From Verrucomicrobiaceae bacterium (GTDB lineage Bacteria > Verrucomicrobiota > Verrucomicrobiia > Verrucomicrobiales > Verrucomicrobiaceae), in contig JABTUN010000001.1 in NCBI GenBank assembly GCA_015075365.1, positions 2,170,001-2,234,000 of the forward strand: a stretch of 64,000 nucleotides of DNA. The letters are read 5' to 3'. Under the pieces are notes generated by a model. That model ran no database searches and was not told the origin of the DNA. It saw only the letters and a list, made by a program, of their open reading frames with translations. The translations under genes were made by a program, and so were the position numbers. Shown piece after piece: positions 51,317 to 59,035 of the stretch. How positions within the stretch are numbered: the stretch's first letter is position 1; the number at the start of each line of letters is the position of its first letter.

Positions 51317-53113
51317 ATGACCGCCTTCCGAAAAGTGAGCTGGTTGTGGCATCGCTTGCGGGCGATGCCGCCGCAGGAGATTGCGGGTCGTGTGAAGGTG
51401 AAGGCGCAGGAGTGGACCTCGACAGCGACATTGCGCACGCTGGATGATTTTGTGCTTGGTGCGGTTGAGTCGAGTTCGATGCGCCTTCCTGCGAAGGACA
51501 AGGCACCGGCCAAGCTGCGTGAAGCGGTGAAGGACCGCCGTGCCTGGTTGTTTGGATGGAAAGACGTGCCGGTGGGTGATGCGCCGAACTGGAATCTCGA
51601 TCCGCTGCATGGTGTGGAGGTGCCCGCGGAGGTGCTGAATCATCGCGAGCTCCCGGATGGCGCGGATGCACGCTGCGTGTGGGAGCTTTCGCGTTGGAGC
51701 GAGGTGGTGCGGCTGGCCCAGGATGGCTGGTTGAATGAGAATCCGGATGCTTTGCGCCAAGCGCAGCAATGGGTGCAGGACTGGCTGGAAAAGAATCCGG
51801 CCTCAAAGAGCATTCACTGGCGCAGTCCGCTGGAAGGGGCGCTGCGGTTGATCAACTTCTGCTGGATCGATGCGCTGGTCAGGGCGTGTGGCGAGGCGGA
51901 GATCATCGCGGAGCAGGATCGACTCGCGCAGGCGTTGGTGCCGCTGCATGCGTGGTGGGTGTGGCGGAAGCGGTCATTTGGTTCTTCAGCGAACAACCAC
52001 CTGATCGGTGAGCTGGCGGCGCTGGTAATGGTGACGCGCCGCTGGCCGTCGCTGGCGAAGGTGATCTGCTGCCCGGAGCGATTGTGGCCGATGCTGGAAG
52101 AAGAAGTGCTGCGGCAGTTTGCGGAGGACGGCGGGAACAAGGAGCAGGCGTTGCACTACCATCTCTTCGCATGGGAGATGGCGTGGCAGGCCGGTCGCGT
52201 GATGGACGGGCTGCAAGGGCCTGTTTTGAAGCGCCTCAAAGAGGCCGCGCAGTTTTTCTGCAACCTCAGCCTTGGCTCGTGGGACTTTGGCGACAGCGAC
52301 GATGCGCAGGTGACGCCCTTCACGATGGATCGTCGAGACGCCGAGCGTGAGTGGCGTGCGTGGATGCTGGGCGAGGAGGACGGAGCCGCGCTGGCCTTCT
52401 GGCTGGGCGAGGCCCCACGAGTGATCATGCCGGTGAAGGGAAAGTGGATCACGCATGCGGCGAGCGGTCATGCGATCTGGCGGGATGAAACGTGGACGGC
52501 GCGGGTGGATGCCTCGCCGCTTGGTTTTGGCACACTGGCGGCGCACGGGCACCTCGATGCGATGCATGTTTCACTCTGGAGCGATGGCAAAGCGCTGGTG
52601 GTCGATCCGGGAACGGGTGCTTACTACGGTGATGTGGCCTTGCGGGCCAGCCTGGCGGCCTGGGAGGCGCACAATGGTCCGGTGCCGCTGTGCGGTCGGA
52701 GCGTGCCGATGCGCGCAGGGCCGTTTTTGTGGCGCGAACATCATGATGTACCGAAGATGGAGATCGTGGATGATGCCTGCGTGGTGCGATTTGCGTGCGA
52801 CGGGCCGTTCACGAAGCGGAGCGTTCAGATGGCAGGCAGGAGTGCCTGCATCACGGATGAGGTCTGCGGACGCACGGCGCATGGGGTGACGTGGCAGCTC
52901 GCGCCGGAGTGGTCGGTGGAGGCTGTTGAGGCGCATGGTTTCCTTTTGAAGCATCGCGAGGGCGCCACAGCGACGCTGCGGGTGGCGGGTGATGCGATTC
53001 GCACATGCGAGATCGTGGCCAGCAGGGTTTCGCCTCGATTTGGGGAGGTTTGTGAGGCCGCCGGCGTGCGGATCACGTTCACGGGCAGGCTGGCGAGCAC
53101 GTTCTCGCTTTGA
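51317..53113 (+). CDS. Heparinase II/III-fold protein
   Basis: 598 residues. An alpha/alpha toroid (residues about 60-350: LEGALRLINFCWIDALVRA, FGSSANNHLIGELAALVM) is followed by the anti-parallel beta-sheet domain (FGTLAAHGHLDAMHVSLWSD, VVDPGTGAYYGD). The Asn-His and His-Asp elements used by such lyases are present. In EPS loci these proteins, together with the two-domain oxidoreductase, are thought to modify or edit the polymer. There is no clear signal peptide, so its site of action is uncertain. Confidence 0.9.
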   Translation: MTAFRKVSWLWHRLRAMPPQEIAGRVKVKAQEWTSTATLRTLDDFVLGAVESSSMRLPAKDKAPAKLREAVKDRRAWLFGWKDVPVGDAPNWNLDPLHGVEVPAEVLNHRELPDGADARCVWELSRWSEVVRLAQDGWLNENPDALRQAQQWVQDWLEKNPASKSIHWRSPLEGALRLINFCWIDALVRACGEAEIIAEQDRLAQALVPLHAWWVWRKRSFGSSANNHLIGELAALVMVTRRWPSLAKVICCPERLWPMLEEEVLRQFAEDGGNKEQALHYHLFAWEMAWQAGRVMDGLQGPVLKRLKEAAQFFCNLSLGSWDFGDSDDAQVTPFTMDRRDAEREWRAWMLGEEDGAALAFWLGEAPRVIMPVKGKWITHAASGHAIWRDETWTARVDASPLGFGTLAAHGHLDAMHVSLWSDGKALVVDPGTGAYYGDVALRASLAAWEAHNGPVPLCGRSVPMRAGPFLWREHHDVPKMEIVDDACVVRFACDGPFTKRSVQMAGRSACITDEVCGRTAHGVTWQLAPEWSVEAVEAHGFLLKHREGATATLRVAGDAIRTCEIVASRVSPRFGEVCEAAGVRITFTGRLASTFSL

Positions 53114-53156
53114 ACTGAGCTGCGCGGGAGGTTCGACTGATGGCGGCAGCCTTGTC

Positions 53157-54056
53157 TCAACGCTCCAGCCAGAGCGTGCGGCTGCGGAAGTCCAGCGTCA
53201 GGCGTGAACCATGCCAGAAGCGGGAGCCGATGCGCATGGGGCCAGGCATGACAAACATGTCCGTATGCGCCGTGGTGCGGCCACCGACGGTGGCGGCGGG
53301 CACGCGGATGACGCGCGCGCCGGCGTCATCGGCGGAGATGCTGCCGCCGACGCCGCTGAGCACCATGTTCCGGCCCAGGCTGGCTCCATCGTGCGGATGG
53401 CCCAGGTGCGTGGCGGTGAGCTGGTCGATGACGATTCCCCAGGAGGAGCCGGTGTCCACGATGGCGTCCCAGGACAGGCCGCCGCTGCTCACCCGGATCA
53501 TGGGCAGGCCGTCCTCCAGGCGGAATGGCGCGCGCGTGACCTGTGCGCCCTGCCGCGGGGAAAAGCTCCGGTCAAATCCCAGCTCCACACGCCCATGCGC
53601 GTAGTCGAAGGTGATGAAGCGGCAGTGACGGCGCACAAAGTCGATGCCGAGGATCACGTTGCCGAGATCACCCAGGCGTCCGCCCTGGCGCACATAGCAG
53701 GGGACGTCCGCCACCTGCCACGGCCCCAGGCTCAGGGAGCGGATGACGGCCGGGGCGGCTGAGGTGTTCCCGTGGATGCCGCGGATGCGGACAGGGCGTC
53801 CGCGGCCGGGCCGCACGCCATTGGCGGAGGCGGCGGCCCCTTCCAGCACACAAATGGAGGCCCCTGTGTCGAGGAGCATCGGCAGCTCCTTGCCGCCGTT
53901 GAGCCGGCCGGTGACGTGGGGCGCGTCGGCGCGGAAGTGCATCGGCAGGACGAGCTTTTCCGCGGCCCCGGACCCAGGCGTGCGCTCCAGGCTGACCTGC
54001 GTGGCGCAGGAGAGCAGGGTGAGGCAGAGGCTGCCGAGGAGGAAAAAGCGGCCCAT
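53157..54056 (-). CDS. Two-lobed retropepsin-like aspartic protease lipoprotein
   Basis: 299 residues. Start MGRFFLLGSLCLTLLSC with lipobox Cys17. Two separate active-site triads are present: DTGA at residues 63-66 (MLLDTGASICVLEG) and DTGS at 201-204 (AIVDTGSSWGIVIDQ), each followed by the hydrophobic Gly motif (VILGIDFV, VLSGVGG). Single-lobe retropepsin-like proteins dimerise; here both lobes are in one chain, as in pepsin. Likely anchored to a periplasmic membrane face. Convergent with the heparinase-fold gene. Confidence 0.85.
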   Translation of the reverse strand: MGRFFLLGSLCLTLLSCATQVSLERTPGSGAAEKLVLPMHFRADAPHVTGRLNGGKELPMLLDTGASICVLEGAAASANGVRPGRGRPVRIRGIHGNTSAAPAVIRSLSLGPWQVADVPCYVRQGGRLGDLGNVILGIDFVRRHCRFITFDYAHGRVELGFDRSFSPRQGAQVTRAPFRLEDGLPMIRVSSGGLSWDAIVDTGSSWGIVIDQLTATHLGHPHDGASLGRNMVLSGVGGSISADDAGARVIRVPAATVGGRTTAHTDMFVMPGPMRIGSRFWHGSRLTLDFRSRTLWLER

Positions 54057-54171
54057 GCCGGTCCAGTGTGCCGGACGCAACGTCACCGTGGTGCCAGGCG
54101 CGGAAGCAGCAGGAGAGCGGAGCATGGGAGAGGTTCCAGGGGATTTTTCGCGGCAGCCGGTTGATTTTCGA

Positions 54172-57100
54172 TCACCCGAGCGCTTCGAGCATCACCTTGA
54201 GCTTCGCGAGCTTGTCTTCCCAGTCGGTCTTTCGCTGCTGATGCTCGTCGAGCACCTTTTGCGGGACTTTGGAGGTGAAGTTCGTGTCGGCGAGTTTGGC
54301 GGTGACCTTTTCGAGCTCGGATTCGACCTTGGCGACCTCTTTGCCGACGCGGGCCTTTTCGGCGTCCACATCGATCAAACCGTCGAGAGGCAGGAAAAGC
54401 TCGCCGAGAGGCGTCAGAGCCGCTGGAGTGCCTTTTTTCGGCTGGAAGGCCGAATCGACCTCCAAGGGCTCGGCATTGAGAAGGATGCGCAAAACCTCGA
54501 TTTCGTGCGCAGGCAGCTCGGAGGCCGGTTTGAGCACGAAACGCACCTTCTTGTTGATGTTGAAGGTGCTCTTCAGGCCACGGCCAAGCTCGACGGCCTT
54601 GTACTTGTCGTTCGCGGCCTGTTCGTCCTCGGGAAGGATGCCGAAGTGGGCGAGTTCGTCCGCATCGAGCGGTTTCGGCCAAATGGCGAACATGATGCTC
54701 TTGCCGCCTTGGTTTTCGGGAAGGTCGGCGTTGAAGCCCATGCCATGCCACAGCTCTTCGGTGATGAAGGGCATGAAGGGATGGAAAAGACGCAGCGTGT
54801 GGCCGAGCACGAAGTCGATGACGGCGAGGGTGTTCGCTTTGCGCTTCTCATCGCTGCCTTGGAGCACGGCTTTGGAGGCTTCGACATACCAGTCGCAATA
54901 CTCGCTCCAGAAGAAGCGGTAGAGCGTGGCGGTGGCGTCGCTGAAGCGGTATTCTTCCAAAGCGGTGCTGACCTCGGCGATGGCGGTGTTGAGGCGCAGG
55001 AGGATCCATTTGTCGTCGCTGCTGAGCAGCGCGGCGCTGATCTCGGTCTCGGTGGCTCCACCTTGCATCTGGCGGAAGCGGGCGGCGTTCCAGAGCTTGG
55101 TGCAGAAGTTGCGGCCGAGCTCGACGTTCTTTTCGTCGAAGCAGATGTCCTGGCCCAGCGGGGCGCTGCGCATGATGCCGAAGCGCAATGCGTCCGCGCT
55201 GTAGCTCGCGATGAGCTCCAGCGGATCGGGCGAATTGCCGAGCGATTTGGACATCTTGCGGCCCTGCTTGTCGCGGATGATGCCGGTGAAATAGACGTTC
55301 TTGAACGGCAGCTCGCCCATCCACTCAAAGCCCGCCATGATCATGCGGGCGACCCAGAAGAAGATGATGTCCGGCCCCGTGACGAGATCGCTCGTCGGGT
55401 AGAAGGCCTTCAACGTGGAAGTCTTCTCCGGCCATCCCATCGTCGCAAACGGCCACAGCCAGGAGCTGAACCAGGTGTCGAGGACGTCGGGGTCTTGGGT
55501 GAACCCGTTTTCAGTCATCAACGCGATCAAATCTTGAGACGTCGTGCTGACCGCAATCTCAACTTCTACAGCTTGATCAGAGGACGGATCCTGTGATTCG
55601 CAGAGGCTTTGGAGTTGTTCTCGCGAATACTGAACTCCGTTGATCATGAATACGCTTTGGTTCAATGCCTCAACCGTGACTTGGGCAGTTCGACGGCTCA
55701 CAACGAGTTGGATCAATTCTCCAGCGGCAGATGAGAGGCTGGTTTGATCCAGTTTTTTGCTCCACACCGGAATACGATGCCCCCACCATACCTGGCGGCT
55801 GATGCACCAATCCTGCAGGCCGGTCATCCAGTGGTCATAGACCTTCGCCCAGCGGTCGGGGTGGAATTTCATCTCGCCACTGGCCACGACGGCCTGGCTT
55901 TCCTTCACGCTCGGGTATTTGAGGAACCACTGCTCGCTCAAACGGCTCTCGATCGGCACGTCGGCACGCTCGGAGTAGCCGAGGTTGTTCTGATACGGCT
56001 CCTCTTTGACGAGGCTGCCAATTTCCGTGAGCAACTCGGCGGCGCGTTTGCGGGCGGCGAAGCGCTCCATGCCGGCGAGGTCTTTGCCAGCGAGCTCGTT
56101 GAGCACGCCGTTCGGATGCATGACATCGACGGCGGGCAGGTTGTGACGCTGCGCGATCTCAAAGTCGGCCTTGTCATGCGCGGGTGTGACTTTCAGCACG
56201 CCAGTGCCGAAGGTGAAATCGACATGCTCATCCGCGATGATCGGCAGCAGCGCCTGGTCTTCGACCGGCAGCGGACGGCGCACGTGTTTGCCGATGAGAT
56301 GCGCATAACGCTCGTCCTTCGGATTCACGGCGATGGCTTGGTCACCCGGGATGACTTCCGGACGCGTGGTGGCGATGGTGAGCCAGATTTTCTCCTTCGG
56401 CGCGGCAAAGAGGTCGTTTTGGGCTTCGGCTTCGATGACGCCAGCCTTCACTTTGGCCTCACAGATGGCGTTTTGGACGGCAGGAAGCGCCTTCAACTCT
56501 TTCGACACCGGCATGACGAGCGCATCCATGATGCGGGCCTTGCCCGTGGAGTCACGCATGATGTTTTTGGCATGCAGATCGCCGATGACCCACGCACGAT
56601 CTCGATGCCAGACGATGCGTATGTCTTCCAACCCGCGCACCCCGGCCACCTGAATGCCTCCGACATTCGCCACGGCCTCGGCACGGGCGGCTTGATAGTC
56701 GTCGAGACTCACATGTGCGGCTTCTGGCTGCGCGATGATCCACGCGGCCTGCGAAGTGACGCCGACGATCTCGGTCGGCAAACCGCCGATTTCGTGCAGC
56801 AGATTGAGCTTCTCCAAGGTTTCGACAAAGCTGGCTTTCTCGAAGTCCACATACCAACGGCCATCCTCGCATTTGGCGCGGAGTTTTTTGCCGATGCCGT
56901 CATCCTCCAGCATGGCAAAGATTTTGAAGACAGAGCCAGCGGCTTTGTCGAGGAATGGCTGAGCTTCGGAACCAGCTTTGAGACGAGTCAGATCGTCACC
57001 AGATGGTTGCCAGACGCCTGCGGCATCAAGTTTGAGGCCCAACTCTGGCAGCTTGAGCAGCGGGATGCCGAGTTTTACTGCGATTGCAGCGCCTGAGTGT

Positions 57101-57990
57101 GACCCCGCGCCATCCGCTGAAATCGCTCCGCCTCCGACAAGCTCTCGATAAAGAGCGAGTGCCTGCCCCACTCGGCGTCGGTTAGCGGCTGAGAGACCCG
57201 GGCCGGCTCGTTCGTCAAAGTGAGGCCCGGTGATGTAGGTGGCGAGACCTGTTCGGCGGTTTGTGTGCGTGTGCTCATGTTGGAGAGTTTGCTCTTCTTG
57301 TTCGGAAATGTCAACGGCGCGGGGGCGTGCGGGCTGTGAGGGTTTTTCATCATCCACGACCTCGACTTTGAAGTGATACATGATGGCGTTTTGCGCCTTC
57401 ATGACGACCTCCTCATCGCTGAGCGCGGTGAGGGAGGACGGGCACCAGTTCACCATGCGCTTGCCACGGTAGATGAGGCCTTTTTTGTAGAGATCGACGA
57501 ACACGCGCATGACGCAGGCGTTGTAGTCGTCGTCAAAGGTGAAGCGCTCGCGGCTCCAGTCGCAGGAGGCGCCGAGTTTCTTGAGCTGCTCGATGATGAT
57601 GCCGCCGTGCTTCTCCTTCCACTCCCAGATCTTCGCCACGAGGCCCTCGCGGCCCAGATCGTCGCGGTGCTTGATGACGCCCTGCTTTTTCAGCGTCTTC
57701 TCGACGACGTTTTGCGTGGCGATGCCGGCGTGGTCGGTGCCGGGCAGCCAGAGCACTTCCTTCCCCAGCATGCGGGCGCGGCGGGCGAGGATGTCCTGGA
57801 TGGTGTTGTTCAGCACATGGCCGAGCGTGAGGATGCCCGTGACGTTCGGCGGCGGGATGACGATGGAATAGGCCGGGCGCTTCTCGCTCACACGAGCGGG
57901 ATCGGCTTCAAAGCACTTGTCGTCGAGCCAGCGCTGATACCAGCGGGCTTCGACCTCGGCTGGCGTGTAGGTTTTGTCGAGTTCGGGCAT
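54172..57990 (-). CDS. valS: Valyl-tRNA synthetase with a kinase-like insertion
   Basis: 1272 residues, where 880-950 is usual. Class I motifs are intact: PPNVTGILTLGHVLN (HIGH type), GTDHAGIATQNVVEK, MVNWCPSSLTALSDEEV, the editing-domain ATTRPEVIPGDQAIAVNP and FGTGVLKVTPAHDKADFEI, and RKMSKSLGNS. A C-terminal coiled coil (EKVTAKLADTNFTSKVPQK) is normal for ValS. About 320 extra residues (214-533) sit within the editing (CP1) domain, before ATTRPE, and contain kinase motifs listed separately. A second smaller extra loop lies before VLDTWF. The frame is open throughout, so a functional enzyme with an appended domain is possible. No second valS is in the window. Confidence 0.93.
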   Translation of the reverse strand: MPELDKTYTPAEVEARWYQRWLDDKCFEADPARVSEKRPAYSIVIPPPNVTGILTLGHVLNNTIQDILARRARMLGKEVLWLPGTDHAGIATQNVVEKTLKKQGVIKHRDDLGREGLVAKIWEWKEKHGGIIIEQLKKLGASCDWSRERFTFDDDYNACVMRVFVDLYKKGLIYRGKRMVNWCPSSLTALSDEEVVMKAQNAIMYHFKVEVVDDEKPSQPARPRAVDISEQEEQTLQHEHTHTNRRTGLATYITGPHFDERAGPGLSAANRRRVGQALALYRELVGGGAISADGAGSHSGAAIAVKLGIPLLKLPELGLKLDAAGVWQPSGDDLTRLKAGSEAQPFLDKAAGSVFKIFAMLEDDGIGKKLRAKCEDGRWYVDFEKASFVETLEKLNLLHEIGGLPTEIVGVTSQAAWIIAQPEAAHVSLDDYQAARAEAVANVGGIQVAGVRGLEDIRIVWHRDRAWVIGDLHAKNIMRDSTGKARIMDALVMPVSKELKALPAVQNAICEAKVKAGVIEAEAQNDLFAAPKEKIWLTIATTRPEVIPGDQAIAVNPKDERYAHLIGKHVRRPLPVEDQALLPIIADEHVDFTFGTGVLKVTPAHDKADFEIAQRHNLPAVDVMHPNGVLNELAGKDLAGMERFAARKRAAELLTEIGSLVKEEPYQNNLGYSERADVPIESRLSEQWFLKYPSVKESQAVVASGEMKFHPDRWAKVYDHWMTGLQDWCISRQVWWGHRIPVWSKKLDQTSLSSAAGELIQLVVSRRTAQVTVEALNQSVFMINGVQYSREQLQSLCESQDPSSDQAVEVEIAVSTTSQDLIALMTENGFTQDPDVLDTWFSSWLWPFATMGWPEKTSTLKAFYPTSDLVTGPDIIFFWVARMIMAGFEWMGELPFKNVYFTGIIRDKQGRKMSKSLGNSPDPLELIASYSADALRFGIMRSAPLGQDICFDEKNVELGRNFCTKLWNAARFRQMQGGATETEISAALLSSDDKWILLRLNTAIAEVSTALEEYRFSDATATLYRFFWSEYCDWYVEASKAVLQGSDEKRKANTLAVIDFVLGHTLRLFHPFMPFITEELWHGMGFNADLPENQGGKSIMFAIWPKPLDADELAHFGILPEDEQAANDKYKAVELGRGLKSTFNINKKVRFVLKPASELPAHEIEVLRILLNAEPLEVDSAFQPKKGTPAALTPLGELFLPLDGLIDVDAEKARVGKEVAKVESELEKVTAKLADTNFTSKVPQKVLDEHQQRKTDWEDKLAKLKVMLEALG
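55500..55762 (-). other. Second extra loop in ValS, of lower GC
   Basis: Between HRIPVWSKK and TQDPDVLDTWF about 85 residues replace the normal 30-40. The DNA is about 50 % GC over 55501-55740 by my count, against roughly 62 % around it. The peptide is rich in Ser, Gln and Thr and lacks the zinc-knuckle cysteines some ValS proteins have here. No domain is recognised. Confidence 0.6.
56392..57351 (-). other. Kinase-like domain inserted in ValS (polyvalent-protein kinase type)
   Basis: ValS residues about 214-533. Kinase-like features in order: Lys356 in GSVFKIFAM (nucleotide lysine), helix FVETLEKLNLLHEIGG, TSQAAWIIAQPEA (hinge-like), the catalytic loop IGDLHAKNIMRD with Asp471 and Asn476, and ARIMDALV with Asp489 in place of DFG. 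This is the order seen in atypical kinases of phage- and plasmid-borne polyvalent proteins. Residues 214-300 before it look like a chance reading of another frame. No intein splice motifs are present. Confidence 0.7.
57075..57278 (-). CDS. Overlapping small frame in the ValS insertion (possible original cassette gene)
   Basis: 67 residues in a frame different from valS: MSTRTQTAEQVSPPTSPGLT leading to LTDAEWGRHSLFIESLSEAE and RMARGHTQALQSQ. Its amino-acid use is balanced and protein-like, while the valS frame over the same bases is rich in Arg, His, Gly and Ala, as shadow frames are. It ends where the kinase-like part begins. It might be the first gene of a two-gene element whose second gene encoded the kinase. 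Expression from inside valS is unproven. Confidence 0.4.
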   Translation of the reverse strand: MSTRTQTAEQVSPPTSPGLTLTNEPARVSQPLTDAEWGRHSLFIESLSEAERFQRMARGHTQALQSQ

Positions 57991-58057
57991 GGGGGCGCGG
58001 AAGATGGGGGAAAGCAGGCGCTTTGCAAACGCGCATCGGCTGGTAGCATCCGCGCCC

Positions 58058-58978
58058 ATGACCGCCACCGACGCCATCCCCCACGCCGCGCCTGCGGGCG
58101 GTATGGCGCGTCACGCGCTCATGCTGCTGCTGGCGCTGGCCTTTCTGGCCGTGGTGGGCGTCGTTTTGCCGCACGGGGACAGCGGGCAGTCGTTTCGCGA
58201 GACCCTGGAGGCCGATCCGTGGCACCGCTGGACGCTGCTGGCGCTGTGGGCGGGCATCGCGCTGGAGGCGGTGGCGGGACTGTTCTCCGCCCCGGATGCC
58301 TGGCGCGCGCGGCTGCGGCGGCTGGCGCTGACGGTGCTGATCCCGCCGCTGCGCATGACCACGGCCACGAGCACCCCGGACGGCTGGTTGTGGATTCCCG
58401 GCGCGGGCTGGCGGGCGGCCGGTCCTGTCACATCCGCCAAGCTCGAAAACAAACTGGCCCTGCCGATGCTGGCGCTCACGCTGCTGGTGCTGCCGGTGCT
58501 GGGCGTGGAGTTTGGCGCCGGGGAGGCGCTCGATGCGCGACCGCGGCTGGCGCTGGCGGTGCATCTGACGACAAGCCTGATCTGGACCGGCTTCGCGGCG
58601 GAGTTCCTCTGGATGATCGCCGCGACGCCGCACAAGCTGGCCTACTGCCAGCGACACTGGATCAATCTGGTGATCATCCTGCTGCCGCTTGTGGCCTTCC
58701 TCCGGGCGTTCAGCATGCTGCGCTTCCTCCGTGCCGGGAAACTGCTGCGCGCCTACCGCCTGCGGACCCTGCAGAGCCGCGTCTGGCGCCTGCTGCTCGT
58801 CTTCAACCTCATCGACCGCCTCCAGCAGCGCAATCCGCGGAAATACTGCGCGTCGTTGGAGAGAAAGATCGCCGAACTGGAGGCGGAAGCCGCGCGGATG
58901 AGGCAGAAGCTGGAGGCTTACCGCGTCGAGCGCATGGCGCAGGGCGCAGAGCACGAAGGCGGAGAGCGCAGGGCATGA
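58058..58978 (+). CDS. Voltage-sensor-like membrane protein with coiled-coil tail
   Basis: 306 residues with about six spans: 20-38, 55-74, 127-146, 163-187 and others. The last span NLVIILLPLVAFLRAF leads into the repeated Arg pattern SMLRFLRAGKLLRAYRLR, which resembles S3-S4 of voltage-sensing domains. A C-terminal coiled coil follows (ERKIAELEAEAARMRQKLEA). No pore (TVGYG-type) segment is present, so a channel is unlikely without a partner. Hypothetical proteins of this kind occur in Planctomycetes and Verrucomicrobia. Divergent from valS with a 67-base gap. Confidence 0.7.
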   Translation: MTATDAIPHAAPAGGMARHALMLLLALAFLAVVGVVLPHGDSGQSFRETLEADPWHRWTLLALWAGIALEAVAGLFSAPDAWRARLRRLALTVLIPPLRMTTATSTPDGWLWIPGAGWRAAGPVTSAKLENKLALPMLALTLLVLPVLGVEFGAGEALDARPRLALAVHLTTSLIWTGFAAEFLWMIAATPHKLAYCQRHWINLVIILLPLVAFLRAFSMLRFLRAGKLLRAYRLRTLQSRVWRLLLVFNLIDRLQQRNPRKYCASLERKIAELEAEAARMRQKLEAYRVERMAQGAEHEGGERRA

Positions 58979-58980
58979 GA

Positions 58981-59028
58981 TGGAGTCATGGAGTGGTGGA
59001 GTTTTGTATTTCAGCACTCCATCACTCC
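58981..59028. repeat. 8-mer word array hairpin between convergent genes
   Basis: Left words TGGAGTCA, TGGAGTGG, TGGAGTTT; right arm ACTCCATCACTCC is the inverted complement. GGAGTGGTGGAGT pairs with it over 13 positions, one being G-T. It fills the gap between the voltage-sensor-like gene and the M23 peptidase gene, which converge, and could serve as a terminator for both, although the T-run is short. Confidence 0.7.
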
Positions 59029-59035
59029 GCAGCCG

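Noticed and set aside
53743..55596. 617-residue plus-strand open frame opposite valS and the aspartic protease
   Set aside because: Antisense shadow; the minus-strand genes explain the region.
56392..57351. Intein in ValS
   Set aside because: No Cys or Ser start block, no homing endonuclease motifs, and no terminal His-Asn followed by Cys/Ser/Thr at the right border; the content is kinase-like.
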